NCBI GenBank assembly: GCA_937870825.1
Contig: CALMZO010000211.1
Location: 1-40,011, forward strand
Direction: 5' to 3'
Origin: an uncultured Chloroflexota bacterium
GTDB taxonomy: Bacteria > Chloroflexota > Anaerolineae > UBA4142 > SHND01
DNA length: 40,011 nucleotides
A program made the translations under genes and the position numbers. The notes beneath the pieces were generated by a model. The model was not told the DNA's origin. It did no database searches and saw only the letters and a program-made list of their open reading frames with translations. Shown piece after piece: positions 1 to 8,431 of this stretch; position 1 is the stretch's first letter, and each line of letters starts with the position of its first letter.

Positions 1-180
1 ATTTTTTCCGGCACGCCGCGCGGCGAAAAAAATCGCGCGCTCACCGCGCGCGTGTTCAACAACATCGAAGGGTTCTGTTCTGTCGGCGATTGTTCCGCGA
101 ATTTTTTTGATGTGATGGAAGCGGAAAAAATTTTGCGAGAGGAAGAGGAACGCTTCGACTGGAAAATTCTCAACCTCTAA
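1..180 (+). CDS. C-terminal fragment of an unidentified protein
   Basis: An open frame runs from the window edge to TAA at 178-180 and encodes the last 59 residues of a protein. The visible end holds FNNIEGFCSVGDCSANFF and finishes with a charged helix-like stretch rich in Glu and Arg, then WKILNL. I do not recognise the family. Two cysteines lie close together but do not make a motif I can name. The gene ends one base before copy 1 of the dispersed repeat. The reading frame is the only support for its being real. Confidence 0.5.
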   Translation: MFSGTPRGEKNRALTARVFNNIEGFCSVGDCSANFFDVMEAEKILREEEERFDWKILNL

Positions 181-181
181 T

Positions 182-255
182 TAAACTCCGTAGTATTGGA
201 CTCGAGCATTTATGCGGTTACTGCCAGTCAACCCGCTGAAGCGTAGAATCCATCA
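182..255 (-). repeat. Dispersed ~75-100 bp repeat, copy 1
   Basis: On the minus strand this matches the copy at 33230-33303 at 67 of 74 positions by hand alignment, and more loosely the copy at 4432-4515. The core contains TTCAGCGGGTTGACTGGCAG, then AACCGCATAAATGCTC. GCGGGTT can pair with the following AACCGC if one G bulges, and GCATAAATGC is a small palindrome. Similarity continues past the core on the GAGCTC-containing side to about 290. It begins one base after the stop of the preceding gene. Confidence 0.75.
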
Positions 256-317
256 AACGACTCTTGTGTGAGAGCTCATAAGCTCAAGTGCAACCACCAA
301 AAATAATGCGGAACGTC

Positions 318-356
318 GTCATTGCGAGGAGCGCTTTCTGCGACGAAGCAATCTCA
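318..356 (+). repeat. Half copy of the GTCATTGCGAGG-type repeat
   Basis: This stretch reads GTCATTGCGAGGAGCG, then GCGACGAAGCAATCTC. It is nearly the same as the left arm of the complete element at 23819-23912, but the right arm is missing. Elements of this sequence are known as dispersed palindromic repeats in several bacterial lineages. The 181-435 gap holds only this, copy 1 of the other repeat and a small GAGCT/AGCTC hairpin near 272-285. I see no gene in it. Confidence 0.65.
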
Positions 357-435
357 GCGCGACTCGTCAGGACTTGATGCACCGGGTCCCAAAGCGAGCC
401 CGCGCGTTTGAGTGGTCTCCATTCGGCGCGCCCGA

Positions 436-2244
436 TTACGCGCCGCGAATGAGTTCGCGCGCCCGTGTGATGAAAAGTGTCTGCGCTCGTTCATCCGTCA
501 CCGTCTGCGCCAACTGCGTGACAATGTTCTCTGCCGCGTTCGCTGCGCGCTCCGCCTCCGCGTCGCGTCCCTGCGTGCGATACAAGCGCGCCAGATATGC
601 AGCGCTGCGCCATTCCCACCCCGGCAGTTTGCTCAGCTGCGCTTCGGTCTGTGCCGTGCGCAACAATTCTTCAATTGTCGCAACCGAATCTTGCGTTTGA
701 GTTTGCATCAAGGTTCGCGCGCGCAAGAGCCACAATCGCGGAATCACTGTGCCGTTCGTCACGTTTGCAACATCATGCAAAAGCAAGTCCAGCGCGTCAC
801 GCGCCGCGTCCGTTTTGTTTTGCGCCAATGCCAATTCGACGCGCGCAGCCCATGCCTGTCGCTGCCCAACGGTTTGCGCGGGTGTATGCGCGGGCAGCGC
901 CGCGTCCAAAATTTCCTCCGCCTCTGCCAATTTGTTTTGCGCAATCAACGCGCTCGCCAAAAAGGCGCTGCCCGTACGCATCCAGTGCATCGAATTTAAT
1001 TCGCGCGCGAGTTCCAGCGCGTTTTCGAGATAGGGCTGCGCGGCTTGAAAATTCAAGAGCCGCGCCAAAATTTCGCCATACAGCATGGTCGCGCCCGTGA
1101 GCCATTGACGATGATGAATTTCCCGCGCGAGCGTCATCGCTTCAGATTCCATGTCCAAGCCGCGCGCATAATCGCCCGCTGCCGCAAACCCTTCGCCCAA
1201 CACCATCAAGCCAAATGCTTCCCCCGCGCGCCAGCCCAATTGCTGTAACCGCCGTAGAATTTCCACATCGCCATGATGTTTCGCGCGTCGGCTTGGCGCA
1301 ACCACCGTATCACCTTGCAGCAGCGAATAGCGCAGCGCGCTGACAGTCTGCAAATTGGCAATTGCCAACGGGTCGCCCAATGCGTCAAAGAGGGTGAGCG
1401 CCGCTTCCGTGTGTTGCTCCGCACCCAGATAATCCGCGCCAATCCAGCTCGCCATGCTCAACAAATCGCGCGTTTCCGCAACACCGCGCGCATTGCCCCG
1501 CGCTTCAAACATTTGCAACGCCTCCGTGTGGTATGCCAAGGCGCGCTGGGGTTCGTCGCTATTGACGTACCAGTTGCCCACACGATTGAGCGTATGCGCG
1601 ATGCGCGCATCATCATTGCTCACCCGCGCCAACTCTAATGCCTTTGCAAAAAATTCTCCCGCGCGCGCATAGTCCCGCGCCGTCCACGCAAAACCCAAAT
1701 CGAGCAGACTCTGCCATTCGGCATGGGTATCGCCCGCCTCGCGCGCGAACCGCAGCGCGTTCTCCAAATCCGCGCACGCGTCGTCGAATTTCCCAATGCG
1801 TTCGTACACCACGCCGCGCGCGCGGTACAATGCATCGCGCGCGTTGGATTGCAATTCTTGCGCCGCATCCAACGCGCGCGTATAAAAATCCAATGCTTCG
1901 CGATTTGCAAAGCGCGCCGCCGCATCGTGAGCCGCGCGTTCCAAATAAAACAACGCGCGCGCCGTTTCCCCGGCCTCTTCAAAATGCTCCGCCAAACGCG
2001 GCGCGAGTTCGATGAGCCGTTCGGCATTCATCCGTTCCAACGTTTCCGCGACGATGCGATGCAAACGTTTGCGGTCATTTCGCATCATGGACGAATACGC
2101 GGTGTCTTGTACCAATGCGTGTTTGAACCAAAACGCGTCATCGTTGTCGTCGGGACGCCGAATCAATTGCGCGGTTTGAATCGCGTAAAGCGCGTTCGTC
2201 AGTGGAGCAGGCGCTTTCCTACTCACAGTCGTATCAATATTCAT
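436..2244 (-). CDS. Headless TPR 'tail' protein 1
   Basis: A 602-residue helical-repeat protein with no ATPase or cyclase domain. Residues about 10-65 carry the module that in full cyclases follows the first half of the ATPase winged helix (QLIRR, FKHALVQDTAYSSM, RKRLHR). The rest is degenerate TPR, with repeated A-x3-Y/L pairs such as ALDFYTRALDAAQEL. I chose ATG 2244 because the sequence upstream lacks the family pattern and because this start overlaps the stop of the preceding tail by 11 nt, which suggests translational coupling. It is the last gene of the array. No HTH or other output domain is visible. It may be a partner-binding or sensory subunit; its function is unknown. Confidence 0.85.
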   Translation of the reverse strand: MNIDTTVSRKAPAPLTNALYAIQTAQLIRRPDDNDDAFWFKHALVQDTAYSSMMRNDRKRLHRIVAETLERMNAERLIELAPRLAEHFEEAGETARALFYLERAAHDAAARFANREALDFYTRALDAAQELQSNARDALYRARGVVYERIGKFDDACADLENALRFAREAGDTHAEWQSLLDLGFAWTARDYARAGEFFAKALELARVSNDDARIAHTLNRVGNWYVNSDEPQRALAYHTEALQMFEARGNARGVAETRDLLSMASWIGADYLGAEQHTEAALTLFDALGDPLAIANLQTVSALRYSLLQGDTVVAPSRRAKHHGDVEILRRLQQLGWRAGEAFGLMVLGEGFAAAGDYARGLDMESEAMTLAREIHHRQWLTGATMLYGEILARLLNFQAAQPYLENALELARELNSMHWMRTGSAFLASALIAQNKLAEAEEILDAALPAHTPAQTVGQRQAWAARVELALAQNKTDAARDALDLLLHDVANVTNGTVIPRLWLLRARTLMQTQTQDSVATIEELLRTAQTEAQLSKLPGWEWRSAAYLARLYRTQGRDAEAERAANAAENIVTQLAQTVTDERAQTLFITRARELIRGA

Positions 2245-3982
2245 ACTTGCCCGCCCGTTCCAAAAATCCCGCGCGCAGTTCCGGCGGCGTGCGCGCCGCG
2301 ATGGCTTCGCGCAACGCGGCGATTGTGGCTTGGTGCGCGTGTGCCGCGCCCGCATCGCCGCGTGCCAACGCGAGTGCGCGTTCCAATGCCGACACCCGCA
2401 GCAAACTCCAACGCGCGTCCATCCGCTCGGCAAGCCAGCGCGCCTGTCGTATCCTTTCCTCTGCCGCGTCCAATTCTTTGGACCTCAGATGCAGCTGCGC
2501 GTATTTCAACAGCAGTTCCATTTCGTACTGCCGCATGGTGTTGACGTGTACGTGATTTAGAACATCCTCACACAACACGCGGGCGCGCGCAAATTCCTTT
2601 TCCGCCAACAAGAGCTCAATTTGCGCGAGCGCCAGGTCTGCGGCATAAAACGGATTAAATTCGGGCTGAAATGCTTCGGGCGCATCGCGCAGAACGTCGC
2701 GCGCCGCTTCTGTTTTGCCGAGCGCGAGATACGCGTGTGCCAACGCGCTCGCCGCCGCGGGACGTATCGCGGGGAAACGCTGTTCCGCCACCTGTAACGC
2801 CAGCGTCGCCAATTCCACCCCGCGTTCGGGCTGTCCACAATCGGTGTACAAACGCGCCAAATCACTGCGCGTCAACACCAGCGTCGGCGGAAAAACCGTC
2901 TCGCCCAACGCAATCGCCGCGCGCATGACGCGAAACGCTTTTTCAAACTCGCCGCGCTCGATGTATGCTTCGCCAATCCACGTCTGCGTAAATGCTTCAT
3001 TCCACGCGTTGCCAATTTCGCGGCTGATTTTCAAGCCCTCTTCCGATGCCGCAATCGCCTCGTCATATTCGCCGAGCAGCAAATGAATCATCACCGCGTA
3101 CCCGAAATTGCTCGAAAGCATTGGCAGGTTGTCCATTGCGCGCCACATCCGGCGCGACTCCAAATTGTATTGCTTGCCGCGTTCGCTTTGTCCATGAAAC
3201 GTGATGAGCGGCGCAATATCATTCAGCACGTATGCGAGCCGTTCGCGCAAATTGTGGGCGCGCGCGATTTCCAATGCCTGTTCGCCGTACGCTGTGGCAA
3301 GTTTGCGGTTTGTGCCGACGCGCGAATGCAGCAGCATCAAGTTCCACAAAATTTTGGCTTGTGCTTCGGGGTTGTTCAACGCGCGCGCCAATTCCAGCGC
3401 GCGGTCACTCAATTCTTGCGCGCGCGGCTCATCGTACACGACACTCGGAATCGAATGCGCAGTCGCGCGGGCAATCAATGCCGCCATTTCCATCACGCGA
3501 CTGGAGCGTTCCTTCGCGGCGCGCAGCATGGCGTCATAGTTTTCAACCGCCGCGGGGTAATCCCCCTTGACCTCCAACACGCGCCCGCGTTTCAAAAACA
3601 ATTCCTGCACAATTTCGTCCGCCGCGTTGGCGCGTTGCGCGAGGTCGAGCGCGCGCGTATATTGCTCCAACGCTTCGGCATTCGCATTCATTCGCGTCGC
3701 TTCGTCCCCCGCCATCGTCGCATACACGCGCGTTTTTTCATCATCACCCGCGTTGGCAAAATGCTGTGTGAGCAATGGCGCAAGTTCTGCGCGTTGTTTG
3801 GGATACAATGTTTCGAGCGATTCGCCGACAAGTCGGTGCAAGCGTTTGCGTTCTTGCAGCAGCAGCGACGCGCGCACCGTGTCTTGCACCAGCGCGTGCT
3901 TGAAAAGGTACGTCAATTCCTCTTCGCGCAAGCGCCGCACGAGTTCATGCGCCTCGAGGCGCGCAAGGATTGGGTCAATCAT
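2234..3982 (-). CDS. Headless TPR 'tail' protein 2
   Basis: A 582-residue TPR protein of the same type as its neighbours. It opens with MIDPILARLEAHELVRRL, then YLFKHALVQDTVRASLL and ERKRLHRLV, which is the second half of the winged-helix module in STAND/AAA cyclases. TPR-like helices follow to the end (for example EALEQYTRALDLAQRA). ATG 3982 is chosen because the module begins there; the longer frame to 4069 adds Cys/Trp-rich sequence that looks non-coding. The start overlaps the stop of the 74-residue relic upstream by 8 nt (ATGATTGA), and its own stop overlaps the next start. No enzymatic motif is visible. Confidence 0.85.
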   Translation of the reverse strand: MIDPILARLEAHELVRRLREEELTYLFKHALVQDTVRASLLLQERKRLHRLVGESLETLYPKQRAELAPLLTQHFANAGDDEKTRVYATMAGDEATRMNANAEALEQYTRALDLAQRANAADEIVQELFLKRGRVLEVKGDYPAAVENYDAMLRAAKERSSRVMEMAALIARATAHSIPSVVYDEPRAQELSDRALELARALNNPEAQAKILWNLMLLHSRVGTNRKLATAYGEQALEIARAHNLRERLAYVLNDIAPLITFHGQSERGKQYNLESRRMWRAMDNLPMLSSNFGYAVMIHLLLGEYDEAIAASEEGLKISREIGNAWNEAFTQTWIGEAYIERGEFEKAFRVMRAAIALGETVFPPTLVLTRSDLARLYTDCGQPERGVELATLALQVAEQRFPAIRPAAASALAHAYLALGKTEAARDVLRDAPEAFQPEFNPFYAADLALAQIELLLAEKEFARARVLCEDVLNHVHVNTMRQYEMELLLKYAQLHLRSKELDAAEERIRQARWLAERMDARWSLLRVSALERALALARGDAGAAHAHQATIAALREAIAARTPPELRAGFLERAGKYEY

Positions 3983-4199
3983 TTTGCAAAATGCGTCGCG
4001 CGGACGGCACAAATTCCAACAGCATGTCCAACGCGTGCGCGACCAGACGATGCAAACGTCTGCGTTCATTTTTCAACAGCGACTCTTGCGCGGTGTCTTG
4101 CACAAGCGCGTGTTTGAACAAATACGCCAATTCCTCTTCGCGCAAGCGGCGCACGAGGTCCGACGATTCGAGATGAATGAGCGAGGCGCCAAGTTCCAT
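3975..4199 (-). pseudogene. Truncated TPR-tail start (74 residues)
   Basis: The frame starts MELGASLIHLESSDLVRRL, continues YLFKHALVQDTAQESLL and RRRLHRLVAHAL, then ends after an unrelated stretch (EFVPSARRILQND). The first 55 residues are the complete tail-start module of the neighbouring 550-600-residue proteins, but all TPRs are missing. It is best read as the stump of a deleted tail gene joined to the start of tail 2. It could still be translated, and its stop overlaps the next ATG by 8 nt, so it may now serve as a coupling leader. Its upstream edge lies 8 bp from a heptamer repeat tract. Confidence 0.7.
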
Positions 4200-4206
4200 T
4201 TTTTGG

Positions 4207-4262
4207 GAGACAAGAAATGAGATGCGAGAAACGTCAAACGTGAATCGTCAAACGAGATTCGC
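4207..4262 (+). repeat. Heptamer tract (GAAACGT type), 8 units
   Basis: Eight consecutive 7-nt units are variants of RAAACGT: GAGACAA, GAAATGA, GATGCGA, GAAACGT, CAAACGT, GAATCGT, CAAACGA, GATTCGC. The family is the same as at 10183-10287 and 37134-37168. It lies just upstream of the truncated tail. The 4200-4516 gap contains this tract, the inverted repeat at 4288-4347 and dispersed repeat copy 2; I see no gene in it. Confidence 0.8.
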
Positions 4263-4287
4263 TCCAAGTGAGTGCCTTAAAAGTCGC

Positions 4288-4347
4288 ACGTAAAGCCGCA
4301 GAGACCGCAGAAATTCAAAGCTCTAGTTTCTTTGCGCCTTTGCGTGA
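4288..4347. repeat. Inverted GCAGAGA / TTTGCG-type repeat
   Basis: The left arm (GTAAAGCCGCAGAGACCGCA) and the right arm (TTTCTTTGCGCCTTTGCGTG) are approximate reverse complements separated by a short spacer. Each arm is itself internally repetitive. Sequences of this kind recur as short intergenic repeats in many bacterial genomes. It has no coding capacity. Confidence 0.5.
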
Positions 4348-4431
4348 GCCATTCATCGCTGAGTTTTTAGACGCACTCTGACGCAAAACCCAAGCTCTAA
4401 ACTCGAATAGAGCACACAAATTAAAGTCGCA

Positions 4432-4515
4432 TGATTGGACTCTACGCTTCAGCAGGTGGACTGACAGTAACCGCATAAATGCTCAAATCCGACACTGCGA
4501 ACTTTATTTGAGTTG
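4432..4515 (+). repeat. Dispersed ~75-100 bp repeat, copy 2
   Basis: It shares CTACGCTTCAGC, CAGTAACCGCATAAATGCTC and the terminal TATTTGAGTTG with the copy at 33230, with one single-base indel near the left end and scattered substitutions. The upstream ATAGAGCACACAAA resembles the flank of copy 3, so the real element is probably about 100 bp. It ends directly before the stop codon of the SRPBCC gene, as copy 1 does beside its gene. Confidence 0.75.
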
Positions 4516-4516
4516 T

Positions 4517-4996
4517 CTAAGTTTGCCGCTCCACAATCTCTTTTATTTTCATCAAACTCGCGCGGTTTTCGTGTTCCACGCGCGGGACGCGAAAGAGATA
4601 CAAAATAAGGTTGGCAAAAAAGTTCAACGGGTAAAACGTGACGCGCATTGAGACATGCGAAACGACGGCATCAACATCGTCGCGCGGTTGAATCCGCAAC
4701 CGCCACTGCGTGCGGAAAACGCGATAGTCGGTGGCTTCCCAGCCAATCAACGCCCCACTCTGAGATTGCCGCAGGGGTGGCGGACGAACTTCGATGATTC
4801 GGGCGTGCGTCGTCATCGGACGCGGAATGTCTTCAAGCGCTTCGTATTTCGCGCCCACCTCGCCCAACTTGCCGCGCACCAGTTTGATTTCCTTGACATT
4901 CGACGACCATTCCGCGTGCCGCGAAAAATCAATCAAGTACTCGAAAATTTTTTCGGGTGACGCGTGAATGTCGAGAGAGACGTTGTTGGACCACAT
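4517..4996 (-). CDS. SRPBCC (polyketide cyclase/dehydrase-like) family protein
   Basis: A 159-residue protein that begins MWSNNVSLDIHASPEKIFEY, with LIDFSRHAEWSSNVKEIKLV next. This is the usual first strand, helix and W-x3-V signature of the START/SRPBCC hydrophobic-pocket fold. Later strands such as WRLRIQP and SMRVTFYPL support it. Length fits the family. ATG 4996 is preferred because the longer frame upstream is repeat DNA. Such proteins bind hydrophobic ligands; the ligand cannot be inferred here. It sits alone between TPR tails, with heptamer repeats upstream and dispersed repeat copy 2 abutting its 3' end, so it looks like an insertion into the array. Confidence 0.8.
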   Translation of the reverse strand: MWSNNVSLDIHASPEKIFEYLIDFSRHAEWSSNVKEIKLVRGKLGEVGAKYEALEDIPRPMTTHARIIEVRPPPLRQSQSGALIGWEATDYRVFRTQWRLRIQPRDDVDAVVSHVSMRVTFYPLNFFANLILYLFRVPRVEHENRASLMKIKEIVERQT

Positions 4997-5009
4997 AGTT
5001 GTTGGCTGA

Positions 5010-5079
5010 GGACAGATGGCAGATAGCAGAAAGCGGCGCGCGGTTCTTGTATGCCGCGCCTCGCTATACGCTATCGGCT
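5010..5079. repeat. Inverted heptamer tract (GCAGATA / TATCGGC)
   Basis: Units of 7 nt run GGACAGA, TGGCAGA, TAGCAGA, AAGCGGC and later CCTCGCT, ATACGCT, ATCGGCT. The second half is roughly the reverse complement of the first, so the transcript could form a long imperfect hairpin. The last codons of TPR tail 3 (ADSV, stop) are encoded by the right half, so repeat DNA has replaced or extended the 3' end of that gene. Confidence 0.7.
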
Positions 5080-6800
5080 CTTTGTAAAAATCCCGCGCGA
5101 TACCCTGCGGGCAGCGTCGCGGCGATGGAATCAATCAACACGCGCGCGTGCGTTTCCAGTTCGTCGGCGCGCGCAACATTTTTTCGCGCGCGTTCCAATT
5201 TGCTCCAGTGCGCGTAAATTTGCCACAACACGCGCTGCGAACCGATATGTGTCGCGTACGCGTGCGCGCGTTCGAATGCGCCGCGCGCCTCGTCATAACG
5301 GGATAATTGCGTCAACGCGCGTCCGCGATACAAATCCGCGTCCGCGACAAAATTCCCGATGCCGAATTGAATCAGGTTCGCCGCCAATCCTTCGGCATAC
5401 TCCACCACGTACGCGGCGCGCCCGCGCGCCAAACCAATTTCCCCTTCGGCAAGAATACTCGGCAAATAGGAAAATTCGAGTCCCTCTTGTAAAAGAGGAT
5501 GCGCGTCGCGCAAAATGCTTTCCGCGCGTTCCACATCACCTCGCAAAAACGTCAGATACGCGAGCGTGGCTTTTGCCGGTACGCGATAGAATGGAATTTC
5601 GATTTCGTGGTTCGCAATTTGAATGATGGAATAACCCAATTCGCGTGCGCCAATCGTGCTGTACACGATTGCCAAATTCGTTGACGCAATCAGCGCGATC
5701 CCCGTGCCGGTCTGCTGCGCGATTTCGTACGCGGCTTGCAATTCCGCCAACGCCGCGCCGTAATTGCCAACTTCCGCCTGACGCACGCCGCGGAATGTGC
5801 GCGCCAAGCCCTGTCCCCACGCGCTGTCAATGCGCTCGCTGATTTCTAACGCCTCGTCTGAAAAAATCTGTGCCTGCGTGTAATCACCCCAAATATATTC
5901 AAAGATGGCGGAATTGTTGAGATTGTCCGCAAGCATCGGCAAAATTTCCAGTTCACGCCACAAGGTGCGCGCTTCGGTCAACGCGGCGCGCGATTTGAGC
6001 GGCTGCCCGCTTGCAAAATATCCATAATTGCCAATGTCATTCAAGGTGTACGCGATTTGCGTTTTCAAATTCAACGTGCGCGCAAGCGCGAGCGATTGTT
6101 CGCCGTACTCGACGGCGGCGCGAGGTTGTCCCGTAAAGCCGTTCACCAATAACAAGTTCCACAAAATTTTTGCTTCCGCTTCTCCGTCGTTCAATTCACG
6201 CGCGAGCGCAAGCGCGCGGTCGCAAATGTCTCTGCCGATGCGCGGTTCAAAAACCGCTGTCGGCGTCGCGCGCAGCGTCGCTTGCAGCATCAGCGACGCG
6301 AGTTCCAGGGGCGCGTCGTCACGCTCCCGCGCCAATGCACTCAACCGCGCGTACGTGTCCAACGCGTCCGCGTACTCGTCGCGCAATTCGTACAGGCGTC
6401 CCAGTTTCGTCACAAGCGCAATAATTGTTTCGCGTTCGGCGTCGAGCCGCAGTGCGGCGTCGAGCGCGGCGCGATAATGTTCAATCGCTTCGGCTTTGGC
6501 AAAGACGCGCGCTTCCGCATCCCCCGCGCACGTCGCGTATTCCAAAATTTTCGCGTCGTCGCCCGCTTCCAAAAAATGTTTCGTCAGCAGCGCGGCATTT
6601 TCTTGAACGGCATTGGGATATTCACGTTCCAGCGTTTCGCCAATGGCGCGGTGCAGCCGTTTGCGCTCGTTTTTCAATAACGACGCGTACGCCGTGTCTT
6701 GCACCAGCGCGTGTTTGAACAAATAGACCATGTCCAATTCGTCGAGGCGGCGAACCAATTGCGTCGTTTCGAGACGCGTGAGGTGACGAGTCAAATCCAT
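5064..6800 (-). CDS. Headless TPR 'tail' protein 3
   Basis: A 578-residue TPR protein that opens MDLTRHLTRLETTQLVRRL, followed by YLFKHALVQDTAYASLL and ERKRLHRAI, the half winged-helix module shared by the array. The body has TPR-like helices (EAIEHYRAALDAALRLD, EYADALDTYARLSALA and others) up to the C-terminal GYRAGFLQRADSV. No nucleotide-binding or catalytic motif is seen. ATG 6800 overlaps the stop of tail 4 by 10 nt, consistent with coupled translation. The 3' end falls in the inverted heptamer repeat. Tail 2 has a similar ending (ELRAGFLERAGKYEY), so these two tails are probably close duplicates. Confidence 0.87.
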   Translation of the reverse strand: MDLTRHLTRLETTQLVRRLDELDMVYLFKHALVQDTAYASLLKNERKRLHRAIGETLEREYPNAVQENAALLTKHFLEAGDDAKILEYATCAGDAEARVFAKAEAIEHYRAALDAALRLDAERETIIALVTKLGRLYELRDEYADALDTYARLSALARERDDAPLELASLMLQATLRATPTAVFEPRIGRDICDRALALARELNDGEAEAKILWNLLLVNGFTGQPRAAVEYGEQSLALARTLNLKTQIAYTLNDIGNYGYFASGQPLKSRAALTEARTLWRELEILPMLADNLNNSAIFEYIWGDYTQAQIFSDEALEISERIDSAWGQGLARTFRGVRQAEVGNYGAALAELQAAYEIAQQTGTGIALIASTNLAIVYSTIGARELGYSIIQIANHEIEIPFYRVPAKATLAYLTFLRGDVERAESILRDAHPLLQEGLEFSYLPSILAEGEIGLARGRAAYVVEYAEGLAANLIQFGIGNFVADADLYRGRALTQLSRYDEARGAFERAHAYATHIGSQRVLWQIYAHWSKLERARKNVARADELETHARVLIDSIAATLPAGYRAGFLQRADSV

Positions 6801-8431
6801 TCTGAAATCACCGCTTGAAAGCGCGCGCGAATGGGTTCATCGGGCAGCGCCGCGCCAATGCGCCGCACCAATGCGCGCGCGTCGTCTGCCAAGTGTTCGT
6901 CATGCGTAAGTTTGAGTGTGGTGAGCCGCACCTGAAGCTGCAGCAGCGGGTCACGCAACACATCCGCGCGTTCGAGCGCGATTTCCAAATCGCTCAACGC
7001 GGCAGGGACATCACTGCGCGCGGCGAAAATCCGCGCGCGCGTTTCCAGCGCGCGAATTTCGTACTTGATGCGTTCTGTCGCGCGGCTGCTCTGCAAGGCA
7101 TCGTTGGCGTGCGCGAGCGCTTGTTCAAAACGTTCGCGCGCGAGCGCAAGCTCGGCGCGCGCGTGTTGAAAGCGCGTTTCCCACAACCAGCGATGACTGC
7201 CGTAGGTGTTGGGAATCGCCGCCGCTGTTTGCGCGCTAAATCGTTCCGCGCGCGTCAATTCACCGCGCGCGGTATAGTTCAACATCAAGTCAATCGCGGC
7301 AGAGACGATGGCAGGGGGAAAATTGGCGGCATGCGCTATTTCGCGCGCTTCGAGGGATAATTTTTCGGCGTGCGCGTAATCATACAGCGTAAAATAGAGA
7401 TGGCTCTCCATTGCCACACAGCGCGCGAGCCAGGCGGCGATACCGTGTTCTTGCCCGAACGCGCGCGCCTCTTGAAACACATGGAGCGCGCTCGCATAGT
7501 CACCGTGTCCCAAATACGCCTGCCCGAGATTCGACATGGCGCGCAGGACCGTCACCGAATCCCCAAGCGCGCGGGCGCGCGCAATTGCCTCATGTCCGCG
7601 CGCGATGGCTGCCTCATAGTCGCCAATCCAGTACATGGTATTGCCCGAAAATTCCAAACCGCGTACAAGCGCCGAGTTGGGGACATCGCCCGCGCGCGCA
7701 AACGCGCGGTCATATTCCTGGAGGCCAAGACGCGGCATGCCATCCGAAATTTTGTTGAACGCCAGCACACTCAACGCGCCGGCTTCCAGATTCGTGTCAT
7801 TGGTGGCGCGCGCAAATTCGAGCGTCGCGTTCGCGTACGCAACGGACCCTTCGGCGTCCCACAACCACTGCATCACCGTCGCCATTTCGAGCAGCACGCG
7901 CGCGCGCATTTCGTTCTGCTCCGGCGGCAAAAGTTCGAGGGCGCGCGTAAAATCGCGCCGCGCGTCTGCCCAACGCGTAAGCTGCACGAATGCCAAGCCG
8001 CGTTCGAACAAGAGCGTTGGCGCGAGTTCGGCGCGCTGAGCGCGCGGGGTGATTTCGAGCGCGCGGCGCAGGAAATCAATTTGTTCGACATATGCCGCGC
8101 CGCGCGCCGCCCACTCTGACGCGCGCTGCAAATACTCTAACGCGGCTCTCCATTCTTCTGCGTGTTCAAAATGATATGCCAGCAGCGGCGCGTTTTCATC
8201 CAGCGCGCCCGCGTTCAGACGTTGCAATATCTCGGCAACGCGCGCGTGCAGCCGTTTGCGTTCATGCCGTGTGAGGGAACTGTACGCGCCGTCTTGCACG
8301 AGCGCATGTTTGAAAATGTACGCGACCTCACTCTCCGGCAGTCTGCGGACCAGCTGGGCAGTTTCAATGTGCTGTAACGACGCGCCCAGCGAAACGATGG
8401 GCGGACGCGGAGTATAAAAATCGTAATTCAT
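6791..8431 (-). CDS. Headless TPR 'tail' protein 4
   Basis: A 546-residue TPR protein, the shortest of the intact tails. It begins with a variable 15-residue lead, then SLGASLQHIETAQLVRRL, YIFKHALVQDGAYSSLT and ERKRLHARV, and continues as TPR-like helical hairpins. The start at 8431 forms a 4-nt ATGA overlap with the stop of tail 5. Its C-terminus differs from tails 2 and 3, suggesting different partners or ligands. No ATPase, cyclase or DNA-binding domain is visible, so it is not a complete MalT- or AfsR-like regulator. Confidence 0.87.
   Translation of the reverse strand: MNYDFYTPRPPIVSLGASLQHIETAQLVRRLPESEVAYIFKHALVQDGAYSSLTRHERKRLHARVAEILQRLNAGALDENAPLLAYHFEHAEEWRAALEYLQRASEWAARGAAYVEQIDFLRRALEITPRAQRAELAPTLLFERGLAFVQLTRWADARRDFTRALELLPPEQNEMRARVLLEMATVMQWLWDAEGSVAYANATLEFARATNDTNLEAGALSVLAFNKISDGMPRLGLQEYDRAFARAGDVPNSALVRGLEFSGNTMYWIGDYEAAIARGHEAIARARALGDSVTVLRAMSNLGQAYLGHGDYASALHVFQEARAFGQEHGIAAWLARCVAMESHLYFTLYDYAHAEKLSLEAREIAHAANFPPAIVSAAIDLMLNYTARGELTRAERFSAQTAAAIPNTYGSHRWLWETRFQHARAELALARERFEQALAHANDALQSSRATERIKYEIRALETRARIFAARSDVPAALSDLEIALERADVLRDPLLQLQVRLTTLKLTHDEHLADDARALVRRIGAALPDEPIRARFQAVISEWI

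Noticed and set aside
181..435. Possible tRNA or small RNA gene in the first gap
   Set aside because: The hairpins there belong to dispersed repeats; no cloverleaf, T-loop or CCA-type end is visible.
3083..4117. A 344-codon plus-strand open frame opposite TPR tail 2
   Set aside because: It is antisense to the conserved tail module and TPR repeats and has the same Arg/Gln/Phe-rich shadow composition.
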